Positions 1 through 11,124 of a stretch of DNA of 64,000 nucleotides are shown piece after piece. The notes beneath the pieces are model-generated. The model saw only the letters and a list, made by a program, of their open reading frames with translations. It did not search any database and was not told where the DNA came from. The stretch is from Megaustenia siamemsis. Taxonomy: Eukaryota; Mollusca; Gastropoda; Stylommatophora; Ariophantidae. The stretch lies in the NCBI GenBank assembly GCA_032433765.1, contig JAVIAB010000008.1, positions 43,326,261-43,390,260 of the forward strand, given 5' to 3'. The number at the start of each line of letters is the position of its first letter. Within the stretch, counting starts at the first letter, position 1. Made by a program: the position numbers and the translations under genes.

Positions 1-960
1 ACAGACAAGTTAAGGAAGAAGAACCATGAAGAGTTCCCAAAGAAAGCCACAGACAAGTTAAGGTAGAAAAACCATGAAGAGTTCCCAAAGAAAGCCACAG
101 AAAAGTTAAGGTAGAAAAACCATGAAGAGTTCAAGAAGAAAGCCACAGAAAAGTTAAGGTAGAAAAACCATGAAAAGTTCCTGAAGAAAGCCACAGAAAA
201 GTTAAGGAAGAAAAACCATGAAGAGTTCCCAAAGAAAGCCACAGAAAAGTTAAGGAATAAAAACTATGAAGAGTTCAAGAGGAAAGCCACAGAAAAGTTA
301 AGGAAGAAAAACCATGAAAAGTTCCAGAAGAAAGCCACAGAAAAGTTAAGGAAGAAAACCATGAAGAGTTCCAGGAGAAAGACCCTGAAAAGTTAAGGAA
401 GAAAAACCATGAAAACTTCCAGAAGAAAGCCACAGAAAAGTTAAGGAAGAAAAACTATGTAGAGTTCAAGAAGAAAGCCACAGAAAAGTTAAGGAAGAAA
501 AACTATGAAGAGTTCCAGGAGAAAGACCCTGAAAAGTTAAGGAAGAAAAACCATGAAAACTTCCAGAAGAAAGCCACAGAAAAGTTAAGGAAGAAAAACT
601 ATGTAGAGTTCAAGAAGAAAGCCACAGAAAAGTTAAGGAAGAAAAACTATGAAGAGTTCCAGGAGAAAGACCCTGAAAAGTTAAGGAAGAAAAACTATGA
701 AGAGTTCCAGGAGAAAGACCCTGAAAAGTTAAGGAAGAAAAACTATGAAGAGTTCCAGGAGAAAGACCCTGAAAAGTTAAGGAAGAAAAACTATGAAGAG
801 TTCCAGGAGAAAAACCCTGAAAAGTTAAGGAAGAAAAACTATGAACAGTTCCAGGAGAAAGACCCTGAAAAGTTAAGGAAGAAAAAACTATGAAGAGTTC
901 CAGGAGAAAGACCCTGAAAAGTTAAGGGAAACAAACACAGAAAAGTTCCAGAAGAAAGCC
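1..960 (+). repeat. 48-bp minisatellite, open in one frame as a 16-residue repeat
   Basis: About 20 units of 48 bp, the left edge cut by the window. In one frame each unit reads close to PEKLRKKNYEEFQEKD, or a variant ending in KKA with T in place of the first P. Three early units carry tag stops. A one-base loss near 355 changes frame, after which the frame is open from about 318 to 890, where an extra A in an A-run brings a tga stop. No ATG lies in this frame. It could be a broken exon of a charged, helical repeat protein or simply a stop-poor minisatellite. The last unit decays from about 930 onward. Confidence 0.85.
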
Positions 961-1400
961 CCCGAAACGTTCTGGAAGAAAAATCCACGATATTTCACGG
1001 GGAAAAGTAGTTCACAGATTCTGTACTACCCGCTCAATCTTCCCTGACACAAAGTAGCCGTCTCTTCACGGAGGACAACATGAGCGCTAGATCTAGGAAT
1101 ATGAATCTAGTCCTCTAATATAAAACATTCTAGAACATATTCTACAACATTTACAAAATTCTAATGTTTGTAGAAAAAATATTAGTTTCCTCCTCCCCGC
1201 CTCTTTAAAACAAAACATGTAAAACTAAACGTTTAGCATACAGTCAGTGCTAAACAGCAGTAGAGGTCTCAATATCAACAAATAAAAAAATTAATTAAAA
1301 ACAATAAACCGCTTATACATTTTTCGTAAACACTCTATACACATTATTGTATAATATAGAATATACTCTATTGAGGGTTCCATTAAATTTAATCCAATAG
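961..1400. other. Unassigned AT-rich spacer
   Basis: No coding frame, repeat family or RNA gene recognised between the 48-bp array and the first SINE. The stretch is AT-rich with short A/T runs. Confidence 0.6.
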
Positions 1401-1409
1401 AGATAATAC

Positions 1410-1670
1410 CAGCGAAGTCGCTAACTCAGTCGTTAGTGAACTGGACTACAAAGGACTAGAGATCGGGTTCGATCCTGATCGACGGCTTCCGGGTTCACCC
1501 AGCCTTAAATGGGTACCTGATTTTTTTTATGGGAAAGTAGAGCGGCACTGGCGTAATACCGACCACATTACTCCAAAAAATCATTTGCCGAAGGTCTGTA
1601 CAAATTATGGTCACTAACACCACATTGCCTATACGCCATTTGGCGTGACTGGGCTAATTACTTATTTATT
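1410..1670 (+). mobile_element. SINE-1 copy a (tRNA-derived)
   Basis: Diverged member of the main SINE family of this window. It has a tRNA-like head with a B-box-like ggttcgatcc, then the shared body (gaccacatta, ccgaaggtctgta, ggtcactaacacca) and a tail ending in tggcgtgact. A 9-bp direct repeat, agataatac, at 1401-1409 and 1671-1679 looks like the target-site duplication. The A-box region is altered (ctaactcagtcg), so this copy is probably not transcribed. Confidence 0.85.
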
Positions 1671-1862
1671 AGATAATACAAATAAAATAAAACAAAATAA
1701 AAATGCGATAAATGTAAGTGGTAAATCATAACACAAGTTATAATAATGTTGTTTGGAGGAATGCATATGACAATCGTTACACAAGTACCTCACGGCTGTG
1801 TTCGATAATGTTAAACGGTAACCATAAAACAAGTAAGATAGTTGCACTGCAGTTGCATATGA

Positions 1863-3212
1863 TAACTATCGGTAGGTCAAAAAGTAATGCACACCAATTT
1901 TTTTCTCGGAAACTATTCGGGCAAAATGTGTGAAATTTTCACAGATTGTAGCTGAACATCCCCTTTACACTACCTATTTTTCAACATAATCTCCGTCCAA
2001 GCGTATTGCCTTACGCCAACGCGAAACTAGGTCATGAATGCCTCGTTTGTACCAAGTTTTGTCCTGCTCGCGTAGCCATTTTTTAACTGCACGGATCACA
2101 TCCTCGTCATTGTCAAAGTGTGTCCCACGCAGGAATTTTTTGAGTGGTCCAAACAGATACAGATGGAAATCTGAGGGAGCCAGATCAGGGCTGTAAGGAG
2201 GATGGGGCAGTACAATCCAACCAAATTTGTTGATTGCTTCCCGTGTTACAACACATGTGTGAGGGCGTGCATTGTCATGTTGAAGCAACAAATCTGCAGA
2301 TGGCTTATTAGGCCGAACTCTGTGGAACCGATTTTTGAGTTTTGTCAGTGTATTGATGTAAGCTGTCGAGTTGATTGTCTCACCTCTTGTCATTACATCA
2401 ACAAGAATCACACCATCAATGTCCCAGAAGACAGTGATCATCACCTTTCCGGCTGATGGAGATGTTTTGAATTTTTTTCTTTTGGTGACTGCGGATGATA
2501 CCATTCCATTGACTGCATTTTTGTTTCAGGCTCATAATAATGTGCCCACGTTTCGCCACCGGTAACAATTTTTGACAAAAACATATCTCCTTCAACACCG
2601 AAACGCTCCAACAATTCAGAACAGAATGTTTTCCTTTGAACTCTGTGATCATTTGTTAGGCACCGAGGAACCCATCGAGCGCAAATCTTTGAATATCCGA
2701 GAGTTTTAAAAATTGCGATTGCACTTCCCTTGCTGACTGTAAGCTGCAATGCCAATTGCTGACTAGTGATACGCCTATCCTTACGAATAATGGCATCAGC
2801 CCGGTTTAACATGTCTGTGCTGGTAGCCGAGGCAACACGTCCAGAACGCGGTAAATCATGCAGCTCCACTCGTACACTTTCTGCAGCTTTAATTCTCTGA
2901 ACCCAGCGGCTAACTGTGCTCCTATCGACTGCAGAACATTTGTACACTGCACACAGTCGTTTATGAATGTTTGCCACAGTTTCTTTTTCCGCAACCAGAA
3001 ATTCTATGACAATTCGCTGTTTGTAACGGACATTGTTGACAAGCTCCATTTTAACGGTTCATAGATTGCGTAATATTTATCAGAATGCTGTGCAATTTGG
3101 TACACATAATTGGAACATGTCATATTCCAAGTATGCAAAATTTCATATTCCTATCTTTAGTATTAGCCGAGAAAAAAATTGGTGTGCATTACTTTTTGAC
3201 CTCCCTTCAGTA
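1863..3212 (-). mobile_element. mariner-like DNA transposon, inactive
   Basis: About 1.35 kb bounded by terminal inverted repeats. The conserved core is at 1874-1909 on the left and 3167-3203 on the right, each containing ggtcaaaaagtaatgcacac or its complement. TA dinucleotides lie outside both ends, as expected of mariner, although the outermost 12-14 bp of the two ends have diverged. The minus strand encodes a mariner-type transposase split by a frameshift. Length, TIRs and catalytic motif layout all fit the Tc1/mariner superfamily. The element is non-autonomous as read. Confidence 0.93.
1974..3049 (-). pseudogene. mariner transposase, frameshifted, first catalytic Asp replaced
   Basis: The N-terminal frame (2441-3049, 202 codons) carries the paired helix-turn-helix DNA-binding region, about residues 1-110, and the start of the catalytic domain. 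The C-terminal frame (1974-2504, 176 codons) carries HDNARPH with the second catalytic Asp and PPYSPDLAPSDFHLY with the third, matching the DD34D layout of mariner. Where mariners have TGDETW this copy reads TGGETW (codon 165, bases 2555-2557): one transition turns Asp into Gly. The two frames separate at an A/T homopolymer near 2471-2478, a one-base indel that could be mutation or sequencing error. Even without the frameshift, the Asp loss should abolish catalysis. Confidence 0.92.
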
Positions 3213-3226
3213 GAACAAGGAGAAAA

Positions 3227-3562
3227 AGTGCGTCGATAAATATTTGTTGTGACTAGAAAAAATAGTAATATTTGATCGATAAATATATGGGATAACTAGA
3301 GCAGGAAGAAAGGTTGCGTCAATAAATATATGGGATAACTAGAACAGGTATAAAGTTTGCGTCGATAAATATATGGGATAACTAGAGCAGGAAGAAAGGT
3401 TGCGTCAATAAATATATGGGATAGCTAGAGCAGGAAGAAAGGTTGCGTCGATAAATATATGGGATTACTAGAGCAGGAAGAAAGGTTGCGTCAATAAATA
3501 TATGGGATAACTAGAGCAGGAAGAAAGGTTGCGTCAATAAATATATGGGATAACTAGAGCAG
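3227..3562. repeat. 43-bp minisatellite
   Basis: About eight units of 43 bp containing ataaatatatgggataacta. The first unit, beside the mariner right end, is irregular (an inserted atagtaatatttgat-like segment). The unit is recognisably related to the array at 3886-4090. Confidence 0.9.
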
Positions 3563-3671
3563 CTTTTGCTGAAACGTTGTAGTAGTTGTTGTGTCCTTTT
3601 ATTAGTCTAGCTGCTCAATACAATTTAATGTTTATATAGAACAGACGGAAAGGTTAGTAAAGTAAACAAAA

Positions 3672-3879
3672 TAGTAAAGTACCCCCGTCACACTAAGTGG
3701 CGTATAAGGAATATGGTGTTAGTGATCATAAATTTTGCAGACCTTCGGCACATGATTTTTGGGGTAATGTGATCAGTATTACGCCCGTGCCGCTTTACTT
3801 TCTCAGAAAAAAATCCCGGTACCCATTAAAGGCTGGGTGAACCGGAGCCGTCGATTGGGATCGAACCCTACCTCTTGTC
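3672..3879 (-). mobile_element. SINE-1 copy b, 5' truncated
   Basis: Minus-strand SINE-1 carrying the tail (cccccgtcac), body and B-box part of the head, but ending at ctacctcttgtc, so the A-box half of the tRNA-like head is missing. It lies between two diverged 43-bp arrays. No clear target-site duplication seen. Confidence 0.88.
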
Positions 3880-3885
3880 GGACGT

Positions 3886-4090
3886 AAAGGTTGCGACGAT
3901 AATTGTATGTGGCAACTAGAACAGGTAGAAAGGCTTCGTCGATAATTGTATGTGGCAACTAGAACAGGTAGAAAGGCTTCGTCGATAACTGTATGTGGCA
4001 ACTAGAACAGGTAGAAAGGCTTCGTCGATAATTGTATGTGGCAACTAGAACAGGTAGAAAGGCTTCGTCGTTAATTGTATGTGCCAACCA
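3886..4090. repeat. 43-bp minisatellite, related to the 3227-3562 array
   Basis: About 4.5 units of 43 bp containing cgataattgtatgtggcaac followed by tagaacaggtagaaaggctt. The layout and period match the array at 3227-3562 with consistent differences, so the two are likely diverged halves of one array. Confidence 0.88.
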
Positions 4091-4355
4091 CAGCAAGTGA
4101 CTGCACCCATATGTGCGCGTTACGTCCTGTTTAGACGATCATTGAGAATCTGAATGCTTGATAAAGTTGCTGATAAAATTGTGAGTGAGAAGGTTCATCT
4201 CTTCCCTGTCATGCATCTAACAAACTGAACAACGCGCTATAACCAAAACCTTGACCATAGCGTTTATTGACGTCAACGTCTTTATAATCACGTTGTTTAA
4301 TATAAAATGTCAGACATCAACTGATGAACCTTATTTATACATATCAGTTTTATGT

Positions 4356-4502
4356 GGTAATTAACAAAACAAAAGTGGACGTTTCGGCCAAGTAGGCCTT
4401 CAGCTGGAACAACAAACAACAACACACAAAAAAAACTGTTTGTTGTTTCAGCTGAAGGCCTACTTGGCCGAAACGTCGACTTTTGTTTTTGTTAATTACC
4501 AA
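4356..4502. repeat. Fold-back with hammerhead-like motif in both arms
   Basis: Two near-complementary arms of about 60 bp around a short A-rich centre. Each arm, read on its own strand, holds ctgaaggcctacttggcc followed by gaaacgtc. The right arm continues into taaagctgttaccatacc, closely matching sequence next to the hammerhead-like site at 24619-24655, so the two loci belong to one family. In this copy one conserved core A after ctgaag is missing and the outer stem does not pair, so self-cleavage is unlikely. Confidence 0.8.
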
Positions 4503-4593
4503 GTAAAGCTGTTACCATACCACTTTTTTCTTCTTTTTTTTTTTAAATTACCATTATCGTCAGCTTTACAGCAGCTTCACATCTCTATGCATC

Positions 4594-5661
4594 TTGGTGC
4601 ATGTTGATGCCTTTACTCCTTTATTCATACCAGATGGCTCACTGTTCAACCTAGCACGACTAAGAGCAAAAACCAAAACAAATGTTGCCCTACTTAAAGA
4701 ATTTTTATTTGCTGACGATGCAGCCCTAGTCGCTCATAGTGAGGCCACACTACAGTCGCTGATCAACAACCTGGATAAAGCATGCGACCTTTTTTCACTG
4801 TCAATTAATGTTCAGAAGACAGTAATACTAAATCAAGGTGACCTCAAACCTCTATCTATTACTCTAAAAGACTGCCCACTAGAATCAGTACAGAAATTTA
4901 CATATCTTGGATCCACAGTTACGCAAACCATCTCTCTTGATGAAGAAATAAACTGTCGAATTGGTAAGGCAGCTACGACCTTCGGCAAACTCACAAAAAG
5001 GGCATGGAACAACACGAAACTAACTCGAAAGACTAAACTCCTAATATATCAAACATGTGTGCTTAGCACACTACTATATGGATCCGAAACCTGGACAACA
5101 TACTCAAACCAGGAAAAAAGACTAAATGTCTTCCACATGCGATGTCTCCGCAAAATAATGCACATCAAATGGCAAGACAAAATAACCAACTTAACTGTCC
5201 TGCAACGTGCTAAGACCCTAACAATCATGTCGATGCTCAGAAGTCGAAGGCTAAGATGGCTGGGGCATGTCCAACGGATGGAAGAAAAACGCATTCCTAG
5301 GCAAATACTATATGGCGAGCTAAAACACGGAAAACGACAAATCGGCAGACCTAAACTACGATATAGAGATATCTGCAAATCATCTCTGAAAGATTTCTCC
5401 ATCTGTGAAAACGACTGGCAACATCTGGCAAGTGATCGCACATCATGGAGAGCATGTATAAGGAACGGTATAACAACATTTGAGACTGTGCTAAGACAGG
5501 ACTTAGAAGAGAAGAGACTCATGAAAAAGGATGGTAAACCCTGTGGATCAGCGAGCCTGACCTGTTCATTATGTGACCGCGTGTGTTTGTCAAACATTGG
5601 TAGAATTAGCCACGAGAGAAGCTGTTCGGCAAAAACAATACCTCAAAAAAATACGCAATAG
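4594..5661 (+). pseudogene. LINE-A reverse transcriptase C-terminal part (355 codons)
   Basis: Longest clean transposon frame in the window. FADD at residues 39-42 is motif C of the reverse transcriptase palm. YLGS (about 104-107) and LYGSETW (161-167), then a stretch with RRLRWLGHV and GRP, follow the usual thumb and C-terminal order of endonuclease-type non-LTR retrotransposons. A C-x2-C-x12-H-x3-C cluster at about 324-344 is a typical LINE C-terminal zinc-finger-like motif. Endonuclease and RT motifs A and B are absent, so this is a 5'-truncated copy. The ATG is simply the first in frame. The absence of stops suggests a fairly young insertion. Confidence 0.93.
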
Positions 5662-6063
5662 CCTCCACTAGACCGTCTGACAAGACAAAAAGGGCCATAT
5701 ATACCATGTTGAACATCTTCCTGTGAGTTATGGATGATGTGTAGTACCTTCGTACTCGTCTGTTTGCATGTCTAGTATCTCTATTCTCTGTGCTCTTCTG
5801 TGTGTATTGGTGACATGACTATCGCTCAGGTGACAGTCGCTGGTTACAGCCACAGACAACTCTGGATCTATTTAATTAGTCAATCTAGACCTGGCTGTGG
5901 TTGCAGCATCTAGCCCTTTGATGATTGTATCCTCTCAACAGTGGGTCATCGACTTGTATTCACCTCTGTTGCTTGCGTTCATCTGCTTCGGGATGAAATT
6001 CCTCTCAGGTTAGACTCCAGGTTAGTTTATTATATTTTTCTAAATGTGGGTAAAGGTAATGTT
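5662..6063 (+). other. Possible LINE-A 3' UTR and spacer
   Basis: Follows the LINE-A stop codon. No poly-A or microsatellite tail is obvious, so the 3' end of the element cannot be placed. Nothing else recognised. Confidence 0.4.
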
Positions 6064-6125
6064 TGGGTCAGAGACTCATAGCTGACTGTTTGCGCCAAGA
6101 TCAGGGAAAAATACGTGATCAAATC
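6064..6125 (+). repeat. Family D fragment
   Basis: Short match to the unclassified dispersed repeat D: gactcatagctga and a following gccaagatcaggga correspond to the same order in the copies at 18901 and 43915. Confidence 0.55.
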
Positions 6126-6185
6126 CTTCCTAGTTGTGGATTGAAAACACAGGTCACTAAGTGCGGGCGATGCATCTCTTCACAC

Positions 6186-6448
6186 GTACACGAATAAGCA
6201 CACATACACACGAACAAGCACACACAGACACACGAACAAGCACACACACACACACGAACAAGCACACACACACACACCGAACAAGCACACACACACACGA
6301 ACAAGCACACACACACACACACCGAACAAGCACACACACACACGAACAAGCACACACACACGCACACGAACAAGCACACACACACGAACAAGCACACACA
6401 CACACACACGAACAAGCACACACACACACGAACAAGCACACACACAAT
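6186..6448. repeat. CA-rich compound microsatellite
   Basis: Runs of (CA)n interrupted at 14-26 bp steps by cgaacaag, giving an array of acacacgaacaagcac-like units. It produces open frames on both strands made only of H/T/N/K or C/V/L residues, which are not genes. Confidence 0.95.
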
Positions 6449-6514
6449 GGTGGAATCAGTGTAAAAACGATTCTAACCTACTCACACATACAAGAAAGCT
6501 AAATTGTTTGAACA

Positions 6515-6808
6515 TATAACCCAGCAACAAGTATTCTACTACAAGCATTAATGATTACATGTAACAACAGCAACAAGTATTCTACTACAAGCATTAATGA
6601 TTACATGTAACAACAGCAACAAGTATTCTACTACAAGTATTAATGATTACATGTAACAACAGCAACAAGTATTCTACTACAAGCATTAATGATTACATGT
6701 AACAACAGCAACAAGTATTCTACTACAAGCATTAATGATTACATGTAACAACAGCAACAAGTATTCTACTACAAGTATTAATGATTACATGTAACAACAG
6801 CAACAAAA
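6515..6808. repeat. 46-bp minisatellite
   Basis: Six units of 46 bp containing agcaacaagtattctactac, nearly identical apart from one c/t site (caagcatt or caagtatt). Confidence 0.95.
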
Positions 6809-6837
6809 GAAAGAATTGAAAGAAACTCCTCATTTCA

Positions 6838-7196
6838 GGAAGTAGGGAAGAATAGAATAGAGCCACAGTTAACTGCTACATATGTTGTAGGGGAGAATAG
6901 CATAGAGCCATAGTTACCTGCTACATATGTTGTAGGGGAGAATAGAATAGAGCCACAGTTACCTGCTACATATGTTGTAGGGGAGAATAGAATAGAGCCA
7001 CTGTTACCTGCTACATATGTTGTAGGGGAGAATAGAATAGAGCCACTGTTACCTGCTACATATGTTGTAGGGAAGAATAGAATAGAGCCACAGTTACCTG
7101 ATACATATGTTTTGGGGAGAATAGAATAGAGCCACAGTTACCTGCTACATATGTTGTAGGGGAGAATAGAATAGAGTCACTGTTACCTGCTACATA
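6838..7196. repeat. 45-bp minisatellite
   Basis: About eight units of 45 bp containing cctgctacatatgttgtagg and agaatagaatagagccac. A stray half unit reappears at about 7365-7385, so the segment between (7197-7364) may be an insertion into the array. Confidence 0.92.
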
Positions 7197-7262
7197 TGTC
7201 GTAAGAGGCGACTAAGGAGGTTTAGAATCATTGCCTGTGCAGTCGAGCAGGCTGTGCACGGA
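7188..7262 (+). repeat. Family X 5'-end-like segment
   Basis: Shares tcgtaagaggcgactaagga with the family X element at 12649-12866 (minus strand there). Similarity stops after aggaggtt. Probably a related repeat inserted in the 45-bp array. Confidence 0.55.
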
Positions 7263-7389
7263 GCGACCTTGTCAACAGAATTTACTAGCGCATTTTCGGA
7301 CATGCCATGACAAGTGATGGAGCGTATATAGGGAATTCGTGACTGTAATGAAACTGACTCCATGGAGAGAATAGAATAGAATGGGTTAT

Positions 7390-8420
7390 CAGCTATTAAT
7401 ATGTAGACAGAACAAGATAACGATAATAATCGTTAATAAATAACCATTGGTCAAAATAATGAATGTTGTTGGGAGAAATGATGGAAGTTCGACATGGCTA
7501 AAAAGCGCCTGCCTTCAACCGAAGCAAAAACTATAGCCAAACCGGTTAGATATTCAAAAGCCAAACAACTGTAAAAGTTGCAGAAGTATCTCTAAGATGT
7601 CTAAGAGTAACAAAATATAACTTAGCTGAAACATGCGAAAAACCTGGCATAGACAAGATTAAATAGTTTTTGGTGGGACCAAATTGGACGGCAATGTTTG
7701 GCTGGGATATTAATGCGAAGAGGTGAATACTGCAGCTGCGGTTTGGATGCATTCTACAGCACTTAAAACAAGCCATTTTTGAAAATCTGATAGTAAAAAA
7801 TAAGCGTTATTTATAAACACGAAAGGTACCTGGCAAATCAACCGCTCTGACTAATAAATTAATATATTTCTTATTGCTATGGTTTTCATTTTGCCGGATA
7901 GCTGCTGTGAGTGGAAACATGTATGGATGATAGTTCCAGCATATATTAATGCCTTCTGTGCAGTTTTGTAACTAAAAAAAAAAACAGGGGTAGGATGGTT
8001 GATGTATGTAAGGAGAAAAAAATGTATGAAATTTGTGTACGTTTGATTGTGGAGTTGTATAAGGTACAACAGGTCAGCTTTAAACAATTGTTATATGGAA
8101 TACTGAAAAAAAATATGATGTAATATTGTAAACAAAATTTTGATCAAATATTGTTTATAAAAAATTGATGGAATATTGTTTAAAAAAATAAAAAGAAAGA
8201 AAGATGGAAGGGTGTATGTAATTTATTGGTAAAGCTGCAAACAATTTATGATTAGAAGGAAGGATAGTTGTAAGTGATCTATAGTGGAAAGGTTATAACT
8301 AATTTATGGATAATAATTTCTGACGTAACGCTTGCAAATAATGTATAATTAGAAGGAAAGAAGGTTGCAAATAATTTATAATAGGAAGCTTGTAAATGGT
8401 AATTAAGATTGTTAATAATG
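7390..8420. other. Unassigned spacer
   Basis: No recognisable gene or repeat family. AT-rich, with A-runs around 7972 and 8105-8200. From about 8390 it grades into diverged units of the 25-bp array. Confidence 0.6.
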
Positions 8421-8424
8421 CGTG

Positions 8425-9808
8425 ATGGGTAGATTGTAAATACGTTATGGCGGAAGGTTGTAAATAAGTTATAGTGGGAAGGTTGTAAATGAGTTATGGT
8501 GGGAGGGTTGTAAATAAGTTATGATCGGAAAGTTGTAAATAGGTTATGATGGGAAGGTTGTAAATAGGTTATGATGGGAAGGTTGTAAATAAGTTATGAT
8601 GGGGAAGGTTGTAAATAAGTTATGATGGGGAAGGTTGTGAAAAGGTTATGGTGGGAAGGTTGTAAAAACGTTATGGTGGGAAGGTTGTAAATAAGTTATA
8701 GTGGGAAGGTTGTAAATAAGTTATGGTGCGAAGGTTATAAATATGTTATGATGGAAGGTTGTAAATAAGTTATGGTGGGAATGTTGTAAATAAGTTATAG
8801 TGGGAAGGTTGTAAATAAGTTATGGTGGGAAGGTTGTAAATAAGTTATATTGGGAAGGTTGTAAATAAGTTATGATGGGAAGGTTGTAACTAAGTTATGG
8901 TGGGAATGTTGTAAATAAGTTATAGTGGGAAGGTTGTAAATAAGTTATGGTGGGAAGGTTGTAAATAAGTTATATTGGGAAGGTTGTAAGTAAGTTATAG
9001 TGGGAAGGTTGTAAATAAGTTATGATGGGGAAGGTTGTAAATAAGTTATGATGGGGAAGGTTGTAAAAAGGTTATGGTGGGAAGGTTGTAAAAACGTTAT
9101 GGTGGGAAGGTTGTAAATATGTTATAGTGGGAAGGTTGTAAATAAGTTATGGTGCGAAGGCTATAAATATGTTATGATGGAAGGTTGTAAATAAGTTATA
9201 GTGGGAAGGTTGTAAATAAGTTATGATGGGAAGGTTGTAAATAAGTTATGGTGGGAAGGTTGTAAATAAGTTATAGTGGGAAGGTTGTAAATAAGTTATA
9301 ATGGGAAGGTTGTAAATAAGTTATGGTGGGAAGGTTGTAAGTAAGTTATAGTGGGAAGGTTGTAAATAAGTTATGATGGGAAGGTTGTAAATAAGTTATG
9401 GTGGGAATGTTGTAAATAAGTTATAGTGGGAAGGTTGTAAATAAGGTATGATGGGAAGGTTGTAAATAAGTTATGGTGGGAATGTTGTAAATAAGTTATA
9501 GTGGGAAGGTTGTAAATAAGTTATAATGGGAATGTTGTAAATAAGTTATAGTGGGAAGGTTGTAAATAAGTTATGGTGGGAATGTTATAAATAAGTTATA
9601 ATGGGAAGGTTGTAAATAAGTTATGATGGGAAGGTTGTAAATAAGTTATGGTGGGAATGTTGTAAATAAGTTATGGTGGGAATGTTGTAAATAAGTTATA
9701 GTGGGAAGGTTGTAAATAAGTTATGGTGGGAATGTTGTAAATAAGTTATAATGGGAAGGTTGTAAATAAGTTATAGTGGGAAGGTTGTAAATAAGTTATG
9801 GTGGTTGA
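8425..9808. repeat. 25-bp minisatellite with internal 425-bp duplication
   Basis: About 55 units of 25 bp containing gggaaggttgtaaataagtt. Marker variants (gatgggg, aaaaacg, ggtgcgaagg) occur in the same order at 8598-8770 and 9023-9195, showing a duplicated block of about 425 bp or 17 units. Confidence 0.95.
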
Positions 9809-10395
9809 GCTGTAAGGAAAAGTTGTAGATAATTTCTAAACAGAGCTTTATAATAGCGTGTCCTTATAATTCAAGTTCAGTGCAGCAGAAGATCGACATC
9901 TGGGAGCCATGACCCAAACGAGCCAATCTCCACTAAAATGTGAAGAAGTTAAAGGGTCCATAAGCCTCGATCGAAAGAATTAAAAAAAAAATGATTAGAT
10001 TGTCTTCTGCCGTGCAGCTCTGTATAAAGTTTCCTATTCTTTTGTTTCCTATTATCATCATTACTGTCATCATCTCCATCAGGTCCTGTAACCTTGGCGG
10101 CCGTTGAGACACTCTTGATGACGTCTTCACAATTTTCTTAAAAAACAGTCATGATTAAGAGCTGCTTTCTCACTCTGAAATATGCCGAAGGTTATTTATG
10201 TCCATTCTCCTATGTCCTCCAACCACTTTCGCTATTTGCCTTGTCTGTTTTTCCCTGTTTCTGTGCACTGCAGCATGGTCTTAGTTAGGGCTGAGATAGG
10301 GATGAAAGTGTTGCAGCATATTCGCAACATTTTATTGTTCGTTTTATTACTGTAGTGTACAAGTTTACTGGGCAATCATCTGGTTAGAGTTACAA
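9809..10395. other. Unassigned spacer
   Basis: No supported coding frame. A short minus-strand frame at 9933-10130 has no recognisable domain. Confidence 0.55.
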
Positions 10396-10399
10396 GACT

Positions 10400-10885
10400 A
10401 CACCCACGCCTGCATAATGAATGATTTTATGGGTATGGTAAAAAAAGTAGAGGCGGACTTTGTACGTAGGCAATGGCTAGAGTCATTGGAGAAGTCAAAA
10501 ATACGTAAGGTCACCTTTGCCTACGTCCCAGGACATGCGGAAATACAGGGAAATGGAAGAGCGGACAGGTTGGCTAGCTGGGCTATCATTGAGGACGGTC
10601 AACCAATGGAGTGGACGGACATCAACAATGCCTTCCGAGATGTGGGAAGGGCATAGGGCTTCGACAACCATGAGTCCACGTCACTCATGCGGATAAAAGA
10701 GGTAGGGGTTAAGATGGGCACAACCAGAAACGATAAACTTAGTGGACGTGTAAGAAGACTAATTAACCAACACAGAACTGGAGTCGTCAGTCTCTGAGCA
10801 ATGCAGGACTTGCTGATGAGGAGATCTGAGCACCTATGGACATGTTTGGAGTGCAATGATGATGACCTGCAAATAACTCAATCAC
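10400..10885 (+). pseudogene. LINE-E RNase H domain and 3' end
   Basis: The frame from 10417 includes VPGHAEIQGNGRADRLA, the C-terminal His/Asp region of a LINE-encoded RNase H. Several stops follow (10653 onward), but the same peptide order continues to HLWTCLECNDDD, ending at gtgcaatgatgatga-like sequence. Related 3' ends occur at 35128-36255 and 42128-42245. The reverse transcriptase is absent here, so this is a 5'-truncated, decayed copy of an RNase H-bearing LINE. Confidence 0.85.
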
Positions 10886-11124
10886 TGTAGTGTTAAGTCT
10901 TAAATAGGTTCACACTTCTTTATTGGTGATATAATCTACATAATATTTGCACAAACCTCTCTGTACTATTTCATTTCCAGAGCCTTAATTAGTTTATACT
11001 TCCAAGATCAGCAGTGTCTATCCGCTCTCACTGAGTTAAAATAAAAACAAAAGCTTATAACAGCAAAGAGGGGCTACCAGTGCCCGTTTTCCTGTAGCCC
11101 TTTTTGCTGCTACTCCACTTGAAG

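Noticed and set aside
6119..6502. Cys/Val/Leu-rich and His/Thr-rich frames
   Set aside because: They come from the CA-rich microsatellite, not from a Cys-rich peptide gene.
8425..9808. CRISPR-like regular repeats (also the 40-, 50- and 56-bp arrays)
   Set aside because: Units are contiguous with no unique spacers, no leader and no cas genes. The sequence is eukaryotic.
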